DNA of 46,670 bases from Myxococcales bacterium (GTDB taxonomy: Bacteria > Myxococcota_A > Polyangia > Polyangiales > Polyangiaceae), in the NCBI GenBank assembly GCA_021847645.1, contig JAJZQG010000039.1:1-46670 (forward strand). Direction: 5' to 3'. Shown here in pieces: positions 27,536-37,000 of this stretch; the first letter of the stretch is position 1; the number at the start of each line of letters is the position of its first letter. The position numbers were made by a program, and so were the translations under genes. The notes beneath the pieces are model-generated. The model ran no database searches. It had not been told where the DNA came from and saw only the letters and a program-made list of their open reading frames with translations.

Positions 27536-28615
27536 TCACGACTCGGGAGGAGCGTAGAAGTCCACGAGGCGGATGGGGTCGGGGGACAGGCGCATGCGCA
27601 CGCGCGACAGGACACCGTGCGGGTCGCCGCCGACTTGGAAGGGCGTGGGCGGGTCGAACTCGATGGTGATGTCCTCGACGAGGAAGTCGGTGATGATCTT
27701 GGGGTCCTGGAATTCCCCGCGCCAGATCGGGCCGAAGTTCTTGATGAACTGCGGCACGGTGATGGTGGAGACGCGCAGGTTCATGCGATCGGCGCGCTCC
27801 TCGGCGAACGGGAACACGCGCAGGCCGAACCCGTAGTACGGGATGGTGGAGACCGAGGCGATCTTGGCCTTGCCTTCGTACACCACGCTGCCCTTGGGGA
27901 TGGGCGCGCCGACGATGCTGCCGTTGTAGCCGATGCGAAAGGCGTCGGCGCCTTCGTTGATGACGCGGCAGTGGGGGATGGGGCGCACGAGGAAGGACGG
28001 GAAAGTCCGGGTCAGGGTCGACACGACATAGATCGCCTCGCCCGTGGCGAGGCGGCGGAGGCCGGGGACTTTGAACATCCACTCCTTGGTGGCCTCCTTG
28101 TGGTGCAAGACGACGGCGTCGATACCGAAGCCACAGAAAGGTGCGAGGAAGTCCTCGACCTCGATGAGGCGCATCTGGCGGCTGCCGGCCTCGACGCGCA
28201 GGCGCTGGATATCCGCGGCCAGGCCGCGCCCCTTGGCCTTGCTGGCGCCCACGACCCAGGCGAGCGAGTTGCCGGTGCCGAGCTTGAGCAGGCCGAACCG
28301 GGGGCTGGGGCGTCCGAGGCGGCGGCACTCCTTGACCACGGCGCTGACCATGAAGGTGAAGGTGCCGTCGCCGCCGCCGGTCAGCACGGTGCCGTAGCCG
28401 CGTTCGGCGATGGTCCGCGCGATCTGGGGGCCTTCTTCGATGTGCCGCGAGACAAACAGGTCGCCGCCGAGCAGGATCTGGTCGAGGGTCTCGACCACCT
28501 CTCGGGTGACGTTCTTGGCGTTGCCATTGACGACCACAGCGACCCGCTCCTGGGGCGGCGGGATGGGCTGGGGAGCGGCCGAGGCCGTCAAGGGAGCGGG
28601 CGGGTCTTGGGGCAT
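27536..28615 (-). CDS. diacylglycerol/sphingosine kinase-family lipid kinase
   Basis: A 359-residue protein with a DAGK catalytic domain. The nucleotide-binding signature 'LTGGGDGTFTFMVSAVV' is intact. A second motif, 'LLKLGTGNSLAW', corresponds to the 'PxGTGNDxA' loop, with Ser in place of the usual Asp. The N-terminus (about 1-24) is Pro/Ala-rich with no signal peptide, so the enzyme is likely at the cytoplasmic face of the membrane, phosphorylating diacylglycerol or a related lipid. The C-terminal half carries a family-like beta sandwich. Its start is divergent from the following gene. Confidence 0.88.
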   Translation of the reverse strand: MPQDPPAPLTASAAPQPIPPPQERVAVVVNGNAKNVTREVVETLDQILLGGDLFVSRHIEEGPQIARTIAERGYGTVLTGGGDGTFTFMVSAVVKECRRLGRPSPRFGLLKLGTGNSLAWVVGASKAKGRGLAADIQRLRVEAGSRQMRLIEVEDFLAPFCGFGIDAVVLHHKEATKEWMFKVPGLRRLATGEAIYVVSTLTRTFPSFLVRPIPHCRVINEGADAFRIGYNGSIVGAPIPKGSVVYEGKAKIASVSTIPYYGFGLRVFPFAEERADRMNLRVSTITVPQFIKNFGPIWRGEFQDPKIITDFLVEDITIEFDPPTPFQVGGDPHGVLSRVRMRLSPDPIRLVDFYAPPES

Positions 28616-28792
28616 GGCCAGCGTCTATCACGGCTCGGGGCAGGAAAGCCACGCAACTTGCTGGACGAACAGGGGATCCATTTGCTAAGCCGCGTCGTGA
28701 GGGACGTGTCCCTGACCAAACGCGCACGTAGATCTTGAGAAGTCTTGCCAAGCAACGCGGCGCAGGTTCGCGGACGATGTCGGGTAAAGAGG

Positions 28793-29485
28793 ATGGGGAC
28801 GAAATCGAAGAAGGCGGTCGCAAAGGCGAAGCGGGCGTCTAGCCCAGCGAAGAGCGTTGCGAAGGGGAAGCAAGGGGTCAAGCGCACGGGCGGGGCAGCC
28901 GCGGCGAAGTCGGGCGGAGCAGCGGCGGCCGAGGGCAAGGCGCGCGAGGAGGCGCCGCGACGGTTGGGCATTCGCGGAGCGGCGCCGTGGGCGGCGCGGC
29001 ACGCGGCCAAGCATGCGGCCGAAGCGCGTGCCCGGGCGGCCGAGCCGCCGCCTCCGGGTTCGGCGCGAGCCACGATCCGGACGCCGACGGGCGCTGAGGA
29101 AATCAAGGTGAAGGTCGCGCTGCTGCACAATGCGGTGAACGAGATTCGCACCTTGAAGAAGACTCTTTCCCGGAGTTTCTACGACATCGGGCTGGTGCTG
29201 CACGACATCCGGGAGCGCAAGCTGTACGAAGCGCGCGGATTCGGCAACCTGGAGACGTTCCTCGAGCGCGAGGTCGACCTGGGCAAGATGACGGCTCTGC
29301 GGCTGATTCGCGCGGTCGAAGTCTTCCAGAGGGAGCCGGCGCTGGAGTTCGGCATGGAGCGGGTGTTCTACGTGCTGAACATCCTGGAGGCCCCAGACAA
29401 GCCGCACTCGGCGCCCGCACCGGCGCCCAGCGCAACACAGACCTCGCGGCCAGCGCTTCCGCTTCGCCCGCCGGGGCGCAAGTAG
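28793..29485 (+). CDS. protein with histone H1-like N-terminus and a helical domain
   Basis: A 230-residue protein. Residues 1-90 are Lys/Ala/Ser-rich with repeated 'KAVAKAKRASSPAK'-type units, like the H1-like DNA-binding tails of some bacteria. Residues about 105-200 form a compact helical domain ('FYDIGLVLHDIRERKLYEAR', then 'NLETFLEREVDLGKMTALRL'). The same kind of domain, with related spacing, appears in the protein at 40644-41321. The last 30 residues are Pro/Ala-rich. DNA binding is plausible from the basic tail, unproven. The ATG at 28793 (MGTKSKKAVAKAK) is preferred over one 16 codons upstream. obg follows 46 bases later. Confidence 0.7.
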   Translation: MGTKSKKAVAKAKRASSPAKSVAKGKQGVKRTGGAAAAKSGGAAAAEGKAREEAPRRLGIRGAAPWAARHAAKHAAEARARAAEPPPPGSARATIRTPTGAEEIKVKVALLHNAVNEIRTLKKTLSRSFYDIGLVLHDIRERKLYEARGFGNLETFLEREVDLGKMTALRLIRAVEVFQREPALEFGMERVFYVLNILEAPDKPHSAPAPAPSATQTSRPALPLRPPGRK

Positions 29486-29531
29486 GCCGGCGCGGCGCAC
29501 ACCGTCGCAACCCTCTCCGATCCATCGAGTC

Positions 29532-30566
29532 ATGAAGTTCGTCGACGAATGCAAGGTGACCGTGCGTGCCGGCGCTGGCGGCAATGGCGCTGTCGCGTTT
29601 CGGAGGGAGAAGTACGTGCCCTACGGAGGCCCGTCGGGCGGCGACGGCGGCAAGGGCGGCGACGTGGTGCTGGTGGGCGACGGCGGTCTGTCGACGCTGA
29701 TCGACTTGACCTACGCGCACACGCTGGAGGCGCAGCGAGGAGAGCACGGACAGGGCAAGGACTGCTACGGCAAGGCTGGCAGCGACCTGGTGGTGCGCGT
29801 GCCGGTGGGGACGCGCGTCATCGACCGGGCGACCGATCAGTTGGTCGGCGAGGTGGTCGCGCACGGCCAACGGCTCTTGGTCGCCAAAGGCGGTGCAGGC
29901 GGACGGGGCAACATCCACTTCGCCACGCCCTACGATCGCGCGCCGCGTCGTGCGGAGCCGGGCGAGCCCGGGGAAGTGCGCGAGCTTCGCATGGAGCTGG
30001 TGGTGCTGGCCGACGTCGGGCTGCTGGGATTCCCCAACGTGGGCAAGAGCACGCTGATTCGCGCGGTGTCCAGGGCACGTCCGGAGGTCGCCGACTACCC
30101 GTTCACCACGTTGCGTCCGCATCTGGGCGTCGTGTCGGTGGGAGGCTCGCACGATCCGACCATCTTTGCGATGGCCGATATTCCGGGTCTGATTCCCGGG
30201 GCAAGCGAGGGGGCCGGGCTGGGGATTCGGTTCCTCAAGCACCTCGACCGAACCCGCGTGTTGCTGCACCTGGTGACGTTGGACTACGCGCCGGGGCGCG
30301 ATCCGCTCAAGGACTACACGGCGCTTCGCAAGGAGCTGAGCGCGTTCGACCCGAGGTTGGCCGAACGTCCCGAGATTGTCGTGCTGTCCAAGTGCGACCT
30401 GCCCGAGGTCGACGAAGCGTACAAGAAGCTTCGGACGCGGTTCCGCCGCAAGGGCATCGAGCTGCGGCGGCTGAGCGCTGCGACGGGCGACGGCGTCGAG
30501 GCGCTGATGAACGAGCTGGCGGCGATCGTGTCCGAGGCGAGGCAGAGCGCGTCCAAGTCCGACTGA
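29532..30566 (+). CDS. obgE: GTPase ObgE/CgtA
   Basis: A 344-residue Obg-family GTPase that binds the 50S ribosomal subunit and affects ribosome assembly and stress control. The N-terminal Obg fold (1-157) is Gly-rich (VRAGAGGNGAVAFRREKYVP, then GGDGGKGGDV). The G domain has G1 'GFPNVGKST', G2 and G3 'FTTLRP' and 'ADIPGLI', G4 'LSKCD', and G5 'SAATGDG'. There is no Obg C-terminal (OCT) domain, so this is the short form. The start is ATG 29532 with a weak ribosome site. The usual neighbours rplU/rpmA are not present. Confidence 0.96.
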   Translation: MKFVDECKVTVRAGAGGNGAVAFRREKYVPYGGPSGGDGGKGGDVVLVGDGGLSTLIDLTYAHTLEAQRGEHGQGKDCYGKAGSDLVVRVPVGTRVIDRATDQLVGEVVAHGQRLLVAKGGAGGRGNIHFATPYDRAPRRAEPGEPGEVRELRMELVVLADVGLLGFPNVGKSTLIRAVSRARPEVADYPFTTLRPHLGVVSVGGSHDPTIFAMADIPGLIPGASEGAGLGIRFLKHLDRTRVLLHLVTLDYAPGRDPLKDYTALRKELSAFDPRLAERPEIVVLSKCDLPEVDEAYKKLRTRFRRKGIELRRLSAATGDGVEALMNELAAIVSEARQSASKSD

Positions 30567-30669
30567 GCGGAACAGTCGCCGCGTGCCGGGCGTATGCTAG
30601 GTTGAACCTGCCTCCAAGGCCGGGGACTGCTTGCGGTCCAACCACGCGGTGAGCACGAAGGCTCCAGCA

Positions 30670-32490
30670 ATGTCGAACGACTCGGGCAAGTTTCACCTTC
30701 AGTTCGAGCGATGGGCGCGACGAGTGCGGGCGCGCATCACGCTGCGCCATGTCCTGACCGGGTTGGCGTTCGGCGCTTTGCTCGCTGCGATCGCGTGCGC
30801 CGGGGCGTGGCGCCTGCGGCACGGCACATGGCGTCCGTGGATGGCGGCGGCGGCCGGGGTGGGCATGGTGGCCGGGTTGATCGTGGCGGTGCGCCGTCGC
30901 TGGAGCGATGCGGAGGTTGCGCTGTTTCTCGATGGGCGGCTGGCGTCGAACGAGACGATCACGACCGCGGTGGAGATGCGCAACTTCGCGGAAGACGACG
31001 ACGCGGCGCGGGCGGTGGTGGTGCGGCAGGCGGCGGATGCGCTGTCGAAAGGTGATCCGAAGCGCGCGAGGCCCCGGGTGCTGCGCTGGGAGCACGTGTT
31101 GATACCGGCGAGCCTGGCTGCGTTCGTGGCGGTGTTGCGCCTGCCGGTCCCGGTGGTGGCGGCGTCCCCTGCCCCGCCTGGAGCTGCCGAGGTCAAGGTG
31201 GCCGAGGTCGAGGGGTTGGAGAAAGTGATCGCGCTGGGCACGATCGCCACGCCCGATCCGGAGCAGCAGGCACGTCTGAAGAAAATCGCGGCCCAGGCGG
31301 AGAAGCTGAAGCAGAAGCTGCGCGAGGGCATGGAAGAGCGCGACGCGCACAGCGAGATTGCGCAGCTGCGCGACGCGATCGCTGCGGAGCGTCTGTCGAT
31401 CGGGGACGGGGAGCGCCGGGCCGGGCTGGAAGCCGCGCAGGGACGTCTGGCCGAGGAGAAGCTGCTGGCGGGCGCGGCCAAGGCGCTGGGGGATCGGGAC
31501 CTGACGCGGTTCGACGAGGAGATGCAGAAGCTGGCGAGCTCGCGGGAGAAGGCCGATCGCGACGCTGCGAAGAAGGCGATCGAGGAGGCAGCGGAAGCCG
31601 CGAAGAAGGCGGGCGCGCCGGACGTGGCGCGCATGCTTGAACAAGAGCGCAAGCTGTTCGACGAGCGCAGCAAGCGCGGAGAGGCGTTGCGGGAGCTGGC
31701 GAAGGAGCTGGGGGACGGCCTGTCGCCGGAGGCCAAGAAGGATCTTGAGGAGCTCGACCGGGGCGGGATGGACAAGGACTCGGGCAAGCTGGCGGAGCAT
31801 CTGGCCGATGCGCTGGGCGAGCTGACGCCCGAGGAGCGCAAGCGTCTTGCCGACAAGCTGAAGGAGCGGGCGGAGAGCGGCGAGATGGATCCGATGGCCA
31901 AGGATCAGCTCCGCGACATGGCGAAGAAGCTCGAAACGCCGGAGGGACAGAAGCAGCTCGAGGACATGCTCAAGAAGATGGCGAGCGAGCCGCCCAAGAG
32001 CGATGACGCGGAGCGCGAGCGGGCGCTCGACGACGCCGAGCGGGGCATGGGTGAAGCGGAGAAGCAGCTGGGAGGCGTGCCGATGCCGATGCCGGGCGGG
32101 CCGTCGTCCCCGGGCAAGGACGGGCCGAAGGGCGGGGACAAGGGCGAGCCTGGTTCGGGCGGGGACAAGACGAACGCGGGCGGCAACGCGGAGAACGCGC
32201 CACCGGGCGGGCCGGGCAGCCACCACGACACGGGGCGCGGGGCTCACAAGGGTGAGTCGCAGAAGGTCGAGGGCGACGATTTCCGAGCGCGCGCGGGCGG
32301 CAAGATCAACGCGGGCGCCCCGATGCCGGGTGTGGTGACGGGGCGAGGGGCCGGGCGTGCGGGCGACACGGCCAACATTCGCGGCACCGAAGGCATCGGC
32401 GAGGTGGGGCCGTCGGAAGTGGGCGGCGTGGAGCACTCGGACATTCCCGAGGAGTACCGCGAGCAGGTGGGCCGTTACTTCAGCCCTTAG
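30670..32490 (+). CDS. large coiled-coil membrane protein at the head of the MoxR-ABC-DUF58 cluster
   Basis: A 606-residue protein. The N-terminus has two transmembrane helices (about 30-55 and 58-76) and a third near 150-172. Residues about 190-460 form a long, charged, mostly helical region with coiled-coil character (for example 'KKIAAQAEKLKQKLREGMEE'). The C-terminal 140 residues are Gly/Pro-rich and end 'IPEEYREQVGRYFSP'. The layout, and the position next to moxR and DUF58, recall the DUF4175-like proteins found in such clusters, and the 'EYREQVGRYF' end is common to them. The ATG at 30670 is chosen because the membrane segments follow directly. A scaffold or mechanosensing role is a guess. 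Confidence 0.78.
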   Translation: MSNDSGKFHLQFERWARRVRARITLRHVLTGLAFGALLAAIACAGAWRLRHGTWRPWMAAAAGVGMVAGLIVAVRRRWSDAEVALFLDGRLASNETITTAVEMRNFAEDDDAARAVVVRQAADALSKGDPKRARPRVLRWEHVLIPASLAAFVAVLRLPVPVVAASPAPPGAAEVKVAEVEGLEKVIALGTIATPDPEQQARLKKIAAQAEKLKQKLREGMEERDAHSEIAQLRDAIAAERLSIGDGERRAGLEAAQGRLAEEKLLAGAAKALGDRDLTRFDEEMQKLASSREKADRDAAKKAIEEAAEAAKKAGAPDVARMLEQERKLFDERSKRGEALRELAKELGDGLSPEAKKDLEELDRGGMDKDSGKLAEHLADALGELTPEERKRLADKLKERAESGEMDPMAKDQLRDMAKKLETPEGQKQLEDMLKKMASEPPKSDDAERERALDDAERGMGEAEKQLGGVPMPMPGGPSSPGKDGPKGGDKGEPGSGGDKTNAGGNAENAPPGGPGSHHDTGRGAHKGESQKVEGDDFRARAGGKINAGAPMPGVVTGRGAGRAGDTANIRGTEGIGEVGPSEVGGVEHSDIPEEYREQVGRYFSP

Positions 32491-32515
32491 TCGCGCTATG
32501 GGAATCGTCGCGACG

Positions 32516-32537
32516 AGGCCCCGAGCCCGCGGGGCCT
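32516..32537 (+). terminator. possible intrinsic terminator upstream of moxR
   Basis: AGGCCCC (32516-32522) pairs perfectly with GGGGCCT (32531-32537) around 8 bases, followed by TTTCG. It lies 25 bases past the stop codon of the coiled-coil protein and 40 bases before the moxR start. It would separate the first gene from the other five or act as an attenuator. Confidence 0.5.
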
Positions 32538-32577
32538 TTCGCGTTGTGGCACCACGGCATCTGGAAATGGAGTGGGA

Positions 32578-33615
32578 ATGTCGGAGACGGCGTCGTTCGA
32601 AGCACGGCTGAGCCAGGCGGCGGAGGCCAGCGAGCGGTTGCGCAGGGCGATCGGCAAGGTGCTGGTCGGGCAAAGCGCGGTGGTGGACCAGGTGTTGTGG
32701 GGGATCATCGCGGGCGGGCACGTGCTTCTCGAAGGTGCACCGGGGCTCGGCAAGACGCTGCTGGTACGCACGCTGGCAAGCTGCCTGGAGCTGCAGTTCT
32801 CGCGCATCCAGTTCACGCCCGACCTGATGCCCAGCGACGTCATCGGCACCAACGTGCTCGTGATGGATCAGACGACCGCCGCGGGAGGCCGTCACTTCGC
32901 CCTGCACAAGGGGCCGATCTTCGGGCAGGTCATCCTGGCCGACGAGATCAACCGCGCGACGCCCAAGACCCAGAGCGCGCTGCTCGAGGCGATGCAGGAG
33001 CACGCGGTGACCATCGCGGGCAAGCGTCACGCGCTTGACGAGCCGTTCTTCGTGCTCGCCACGGAGAACCCGATCGAGATGGAGGGTACGTATCCACTTC
33101 CGGAAGCGCAGCTCGACCGCTTCCTGCTCAAGGTGCTGGTGCCCTCGCCGTCGGAAGACGAGATGACGGAGATCCTGGTGCGCACGACGGGCCAGGAGAT
33201 GGCGCCGGGCGAGCGAGTGCTGAGCCGGGAAGACGTGCTGGCGTTGCGATCGCTGTGCCGCGACATCGCGGTGGCCGAGCCGGTGCTGCGGTATGCTTCG
33301 CGCCTGGTGGCGGCGAGTGATCCGTCGTCGAAGTCGGCGACGGACCTGGTCAAGCGGGCGCTTCGGTACGGCGCGGGGGTGCGCGGCGCGCAGTCGCTCA
33401 TCCTGGCCGCGAAGTCGGTGGCGATGCTGGAGGGGCGGGCGCACGTGGCGTTTGCCGACGTTCAGCGTGTGGCGCTTCCCGCGCTGCGGCACCGTCTCAT
33501 CCGGTCGTTCGAGGGCGAAGCGGACGGCGTGACGACCGACCAGGTGGTCGAGGATCTGGTGCGCAATGTGCCGAGCCGTCCCGAGGCGGTGGAGCAAGCG
33601 GTCCGAAAGGGTTGA
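32578..33615 (+). CDS. MoxR-family AAA+ ATPase
   Basis: A 345-residue AAA+ chaperone-type ATPase of the MoxR family. It has Walker A 'EGAPGLGKTLL', Walker B 'VILADEINRATPK', sensor 1 'FVLATENPIEMEGTYPLPEA' and the family's 'LDRFLLKV'. MoxR proteins usually act with a von Willebrand-type or DUF58 partner; a DUF58 gene closes this cluster. The start is ATG 32578, with a GTG two codons upstream as an alternative. Its stop overlaps a TTG in the next reading frame. Confidence 0.95.
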   Translation: MSETASFEARLSQAAEASERLRRAIGKVLVGQSAVVDQVLWGIIAGGHVLLEGAPGLGKTLLVRTLASCLELQFSRIQFTPDLMPSDVIGTNVLVMDQTTAAGGRHFALHKGPIFGQVILADEINRATPKTQSALLEAMQEHAVTIAGKRHALDEPFFVLATENPIEMEGTYPLPEAQLDRFLLKVLVPSPSEDEMTEILVRTTGQEMAPGERVLSREDVLALRSLCRDIAVAEPVLRYASRLVAASDPSSKSATDLVKRALRYGAGVRGAQSLILAAKSVAMLEGRAHVAFADVQRVALPALRHRLIRSFEGEADGVTTDQVVEDLVRNVPSRPEAVEQAVRKG

Positions 33616-33617
33616 AC

Positions 33618-35696
33618 GTGGGAGCTCGCGCGCGATCGCTGACGTGGACCGTGGCGCTTGCCGGCCTGGCGTGGACAGGCGCGGCGAGGGCTGAGCTTCG
33701 CGTGTCGGCGGCGGCGGTATTCGGGCCGACCACGCCGCTGCAATCGAATTGGGCGGAGTGCGCGGTCCGCATCGACAACGAGGACGCCAAGCCGCTCAAA
33801 GGCACGGTGGAGCTCACCAGCTCCTCGCCCTACCCCGTTGAGAGCAAGCTCACGACGCGGGCGCCGTTCGCGGTAGGCCCGGGCTCGGTGGTGACGGTGC
33901 GGCTGCCCACGCGCGGATTTGCGGGCGGCGGCGGGCCGCTGGACCTGCGGGTCGTGGGCGATGGCGGACAGGAGCTGGCGTCGAGCACGGTGACGGTGGC
34001 CGGCGCGCTCTCGCCGATGCTGGTGGATCTGTCGGATCCACCGCGGCTGGCGGGCGCGCTTCGCGACGTGCCGGTGGCGGTGTCCTACGATCCGACGGGT
34101 GGAGCGCTGCCGCGATCGCACTCCTCGGGCAAGGTGGCGATCAGCACGGGATCGGCGCGCACCGATCCGGCCACGGGCGACCCGGTGCTGCCGGACCGGG
34201 CGGCGGGCTACGCGAGCACGACGGTGGTGGTGATGCGCACCGATCAGCTCGCGCGGCTCAAGGGCATGGAGCTGGACGCGCTGTCGGGCTTCGTGCTGAC
34301 CGGCGGGACGCTGGCGCTGGTGGTGGCGCGGCCCGAGGATCTTCGCAACGCGACGCTCGATGCGTTGGTGGGCGGCGAGGTATCGAGCGCACCGGCGCCC
34401 AAGCAGCTCGCCACGATCGCGGGCATCGCTCCCGAGGAGCCGGGCACCACCGACGGCGACCCGGCGCCGCGTCGTCGCTTCGCGCGGCCGAGCACTGTGC
34501 TTCCCAGCGACGACATCGCCAAGTCGCTCGCCGGATTTTCCGGCGGGAACCTGCGTCAGACGATGTTCGGGGCCTCGGCGAGCTACGGGATGGGAGAGGT
34601 TCACCTGCTGGCCTTCGATCCGACGCAGCCCCCGGGCGTGGACGATCCGTGGGTACGCTCGCGGATGGTCGACCTGGTGCAGCATGCGTGGGATCGTCGC
34701 GCCTACACGGTGAACGAGCACGCAGCGCTGATGGCGCCGTCGAACGAGCTGCGCAGCGTGCACAAGGCGCTCGATCCGAACGAGGGCGGGCGCTGGGCGA
34801 TCGTGGTGGCGGCGGTGCTGCTGATTGCCTACTCGGTGGTCGCCGGACCGGTGAACTTCGCGCGCGCGGCCAAGCGCGGGCGCCCTCTGCGGGCGCTGTG
34901 GCAGCTGCCGATCTACTCGGCGCTGGTGTTCCTCTCGGTGGTGGTCATGGGCATCGCGGCCAAGGGCTGGCGTGGCCAGGCTCGCCACCTGACCTTCGTC
35001 GAGGCCCTACCGGGCATGTCGCGCGCCGGCGCCCTTCGTTTTCGCGGGTTTTTCACCTCGGATTCGCGCACCCTGACCGTGCGGGCCACCGACCTCGGCA
35101 GCGTGCTCGACGAAGCCTCCGAGGGCCGCGGGCAGACCGGACGATCGCTGCTGGTCGATCGCGACGGCGTCACGCTCCAGGGGCTGGCGACGATGCCGTG
35201 GGAGACGGTGGTGGTGCGCGAGGACGGCTTCGCGAACCTCGGGGCGGGCGTGAGCGTGGTGCCGCAGCCCGGCGGCGACCTGACCATCACCAACAGGAGC
35301 GCCCACGATCTGCGCGCGGTGCTCGTGGTGATGCCGTCGAGCACTCCGAGCAAGCGTGTGGTGCACTTCTTCCCGCGCATCAAGGACGGCCAGAGCACCA
35401 AGGCCTCGGAGGGCAAGGTCGTGGCGTTCACGCCGTGGGCGACGAGCTCCAAAGGTCTGACCGACTACGACGTGGCGCCGATCAAGAGGGACCTGGAGGG
35501 CGAATCCCGCGGGCTGGCGTCAGCGTGGCTCGCGATCGGCGAGGCCACGTCAGCCTATGCCGACTGGTGGCCGGACGACGTTCCGGTAGTGCTGGCGCAG
35601 ATGGACGGCGGCGAGGGCATGACGCGGGACGGCGGCTTGCGGATGGACCAGGACCGGGTGCTCATCCGGCTGGTGGGATACGGAGGTGTGCCATGA
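33618..35696 (+). CDS. exported membrane protein of the MoxR-ABC-DUF58 cluster
   Basis: A 692-residue protein. The signal peptide ends 'LAWTGAARAE' near residue 25. The outer N-terminal half (about 26-390) is beta-rich with repeats of 'VTVRLPTRGF'-like strands. Two transmembrane helices follow (about 394-416 and 430-450), then a second, probably external domain to the C-terminus. I start at GTG 33618, which has GAAAGG at proper spacing; a TTG 6 bases earlier overlaps the moxR stop. The stop overlaps the next ATG as ATGA. It may be the periplasmic partner of the ABC exporter; the family is not one I can name. Confidence 0.8.
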   Translation: MGARARSLTWTVALAGLAWTGAARAELRVSAAAVFGPTTPLQSNWAECAVRIDNEDAKPLKGTVELTSSSPYPVESKLTTRAPFAVGPGSVVTVRLPTRGFAGGGGPLDLRVVGDGGQELASSTVTVAGALSPMLVDLSDPPRLAGALRDVPVAVSYDPTGGALPRSHSSGKVAISTGSARTDPATGDPVLPDRAAGYASTTVVVMRTDQLARLKGMELDALSGFVLTGGTLALVVARPEDLRNATLDALVGGEVSSAPAPKQLATIAGIAPEEPGTTDGDPAPRRRFARPSTVLPSDDIAKSLAGFSGGNLRQTMFGASASYGMGEVHLLAFDPTQPPGVDDPWVRSRMVDLVQHAWDRRAYTVNEHAALMAPSNELRSVHKALDPNEGGRWAIVVAAVLLIAYSVVAGPVNFARAAKRGRPLRALWQLPIYSALVFLSVVVMGIAAKGWRGQARHLTFVEALPGMSRAGALRFRGFFTSDSRTLTVRATDLGSVLDEASEGRGQTGRSLLVDRDGVTLQGLATMPWETVVVREDGFANLGAGVSVVPQPGGDLTITNRSAHDLRAVLVVMPSSTPSKRVVHFFPRIKDGQSTKASEGKVVAFTPWATSSKGLTDYDVAPIKRDLEGESRGLASAWLAIGEATSAYADWWPDDVPVVLAQMDGGEGMTRDGGLRMDQDRVLIRLVGYGGVP

Positions 35697-37000
35697 CCTC
35701 GGGCGTGCACCCGGGCGCGATGCACACGGACGCGGCGCCAGCTGCCGACGTTCGTGCTGCGCCCTCGAGCCGCTACGCCATCCGCGTGCGCCACCTTTGG
35801 CACCGGTTCGGCTCGTTCGACGTGCTGCGGGACGTGACGTTCGACGTGGAGCACGGGCAGATCTTCGGGTTCATCGGGCCCAACGGCGCGGGCAAGACCA
35901 CGACGATCCGCGTAGTCGCGACCTTGCTCGAGCCGATGGCCGGACGGGTGGAGGTAGACGGGTTCGACGTGGCGATCGATCCGGAGCAGGTGCGCCGTCG
36001 CATCGGGTACATGCCGGACCACGCGGGGGTCTACGAGCGCGTGACGGTGCGCGAGTACCTGGAGTTTTTCGCGGACGCCTACCAGATCCCGCATCTGGGC
36101 GTGGTCGAGGCGGTGCTGGAGCTGACGGACCTGCAGAAGCTTCAGGACAAGCTGGTCGTGACGATGTCCAAGGGCATGAAGCAGCGCCTGCAGCTCGCGC
36201 GCGTGCTGCTGCACGACCCGAAGGTGCTGGTGCTCGACGAGCCGGCCAGCGATCTCGACCCGCGCGCGCGCATCGAGATGCGCGACCTGCTGCTCGAGCT
36301 TCGCGCGCTGGGCAAGACGATCTTCCTATCGTCGCACATCCTCACGGAGCTGTCCGACGTGTGCACGTCGGTGGCGATCCTGGAGCGCGGGCAGCTGGTG
36401 GTGTCCGGACCGATCAGCGAGATCGCCGAACGGCTCGAGCAGCGCCGCATGGAGCTGGCGAAGGCGCGGGGTTCGCAGGGCGTGCCGGGCATGATGCCGA
36501 TGCCGTACGTCGCGCCGCCCAGGCAAGCGCAGCTACCGGCAGCGCCCGCACAAGCGTCCGCGCCGCTCCCACCGTCGCCGGTCGCGCCGCAGCCGCTGGC
36601 AGAGGTGTCGCCGCACACGCTGCGCATCGGTGCAGCGGTCGAGGGCGAGCCGTCGCCGGCCGAGGCGCCGCAGCCCGCGCCAGAGGTGCGCGTGCAGGAG
36701 CAGGCGATGACCACGCCGGCCGGCGTGCCGGTGCCGCAGACCGCGCGCAAGCGTCTGAAGCTGCGCGTGCTGACGAACCCCAACCACGCGGCCCAGCTGC
36801 TGTGGGGCGGCCCGGGCATCGTGGACATCGAGGTCGCGGCGGGCGGAAACCTGCTGGTGGGCTACCTCGGCGCCGACACGGCCATCGCCGACATGGTGCG
36901 CCACCTGGTGATCAACGGCGTCGCGGTGGTCGGCGTGGAGCCCGAGCGCAACGAGCTCGAGCGCATCTTCCTCGAGGTCACCAAGGGAGACCTGCAATGA
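35693..37000 (+). CDS. ABC transporter ATP-binding protein with long C-terminal extension
   Basis: A 435-residue ABC ATPase. The nucleotide-binding domain (about 28-255) has Walker A 'GPNGAGKTT' (62-70), a signature 'MSKGMKQRLQLAR', Walker B 'VLVLDEPASDLDP' and the H-loop 'FLSSHILTEL'. This group (CcmA/NatA-like) powers exporters. After about residue 280 there is an unusual Pro/Ala/Met-rich linker of some 80 residues, then a folded C-terminal domain (about 365-435) with 'IVDIEVAAGGNLLVGYLG'. Such a tail is longer than in typical CcmA-type proteins and may dock onto the permease or MoxR. ATGA overlaps join it to both neighbours. Confidence 0.93.
   Translation: MTSGVHPGAMHTDAAPAADVRAAPSSRYAIRVRHLWHRFGSFDVLRDVTFDVEHGQIFGFIGPNGAGKTTTIRVVATLLEPMAGRVEVDGFDVAIDPEQVRRRIGYMPDHAGVYERVTVREYLEFFADAYQIPHLGVVEAVLELTDLQKLQDKLVVTMSKGMKQRLQLARVLLHDPKVLVLDEPASDLDPRARIEMRDLLLELRALGKTIFLSSHILTELSDVCTSVAILERGQLVVSGPISEIAERLEQRRMELAKARGSQGVPGMMPMPYVAPPRQAQLPAAPAQASAPLPPSPVAPQPLAEVSPHTLRIGAAVEGEPSPAEAPQPAPEVRVQEQAMTTPAGVPVPQTARKRLKLRVLTNPNHAAQLLWGGPGIVDIEVAAGGNLLVGYLGADTAIADMVRHLVINGVAVVGVEPERNELERIFLEVTKGDLQ

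Noticed and set aside
30307..33597. Open frame of 1096 codons on the minus strand
   Set aside because: Its translation is His/Arg/Leu-rich without any family pattern and lies opposite obgE, the coiled-coil gene and moxR, which are all clear.
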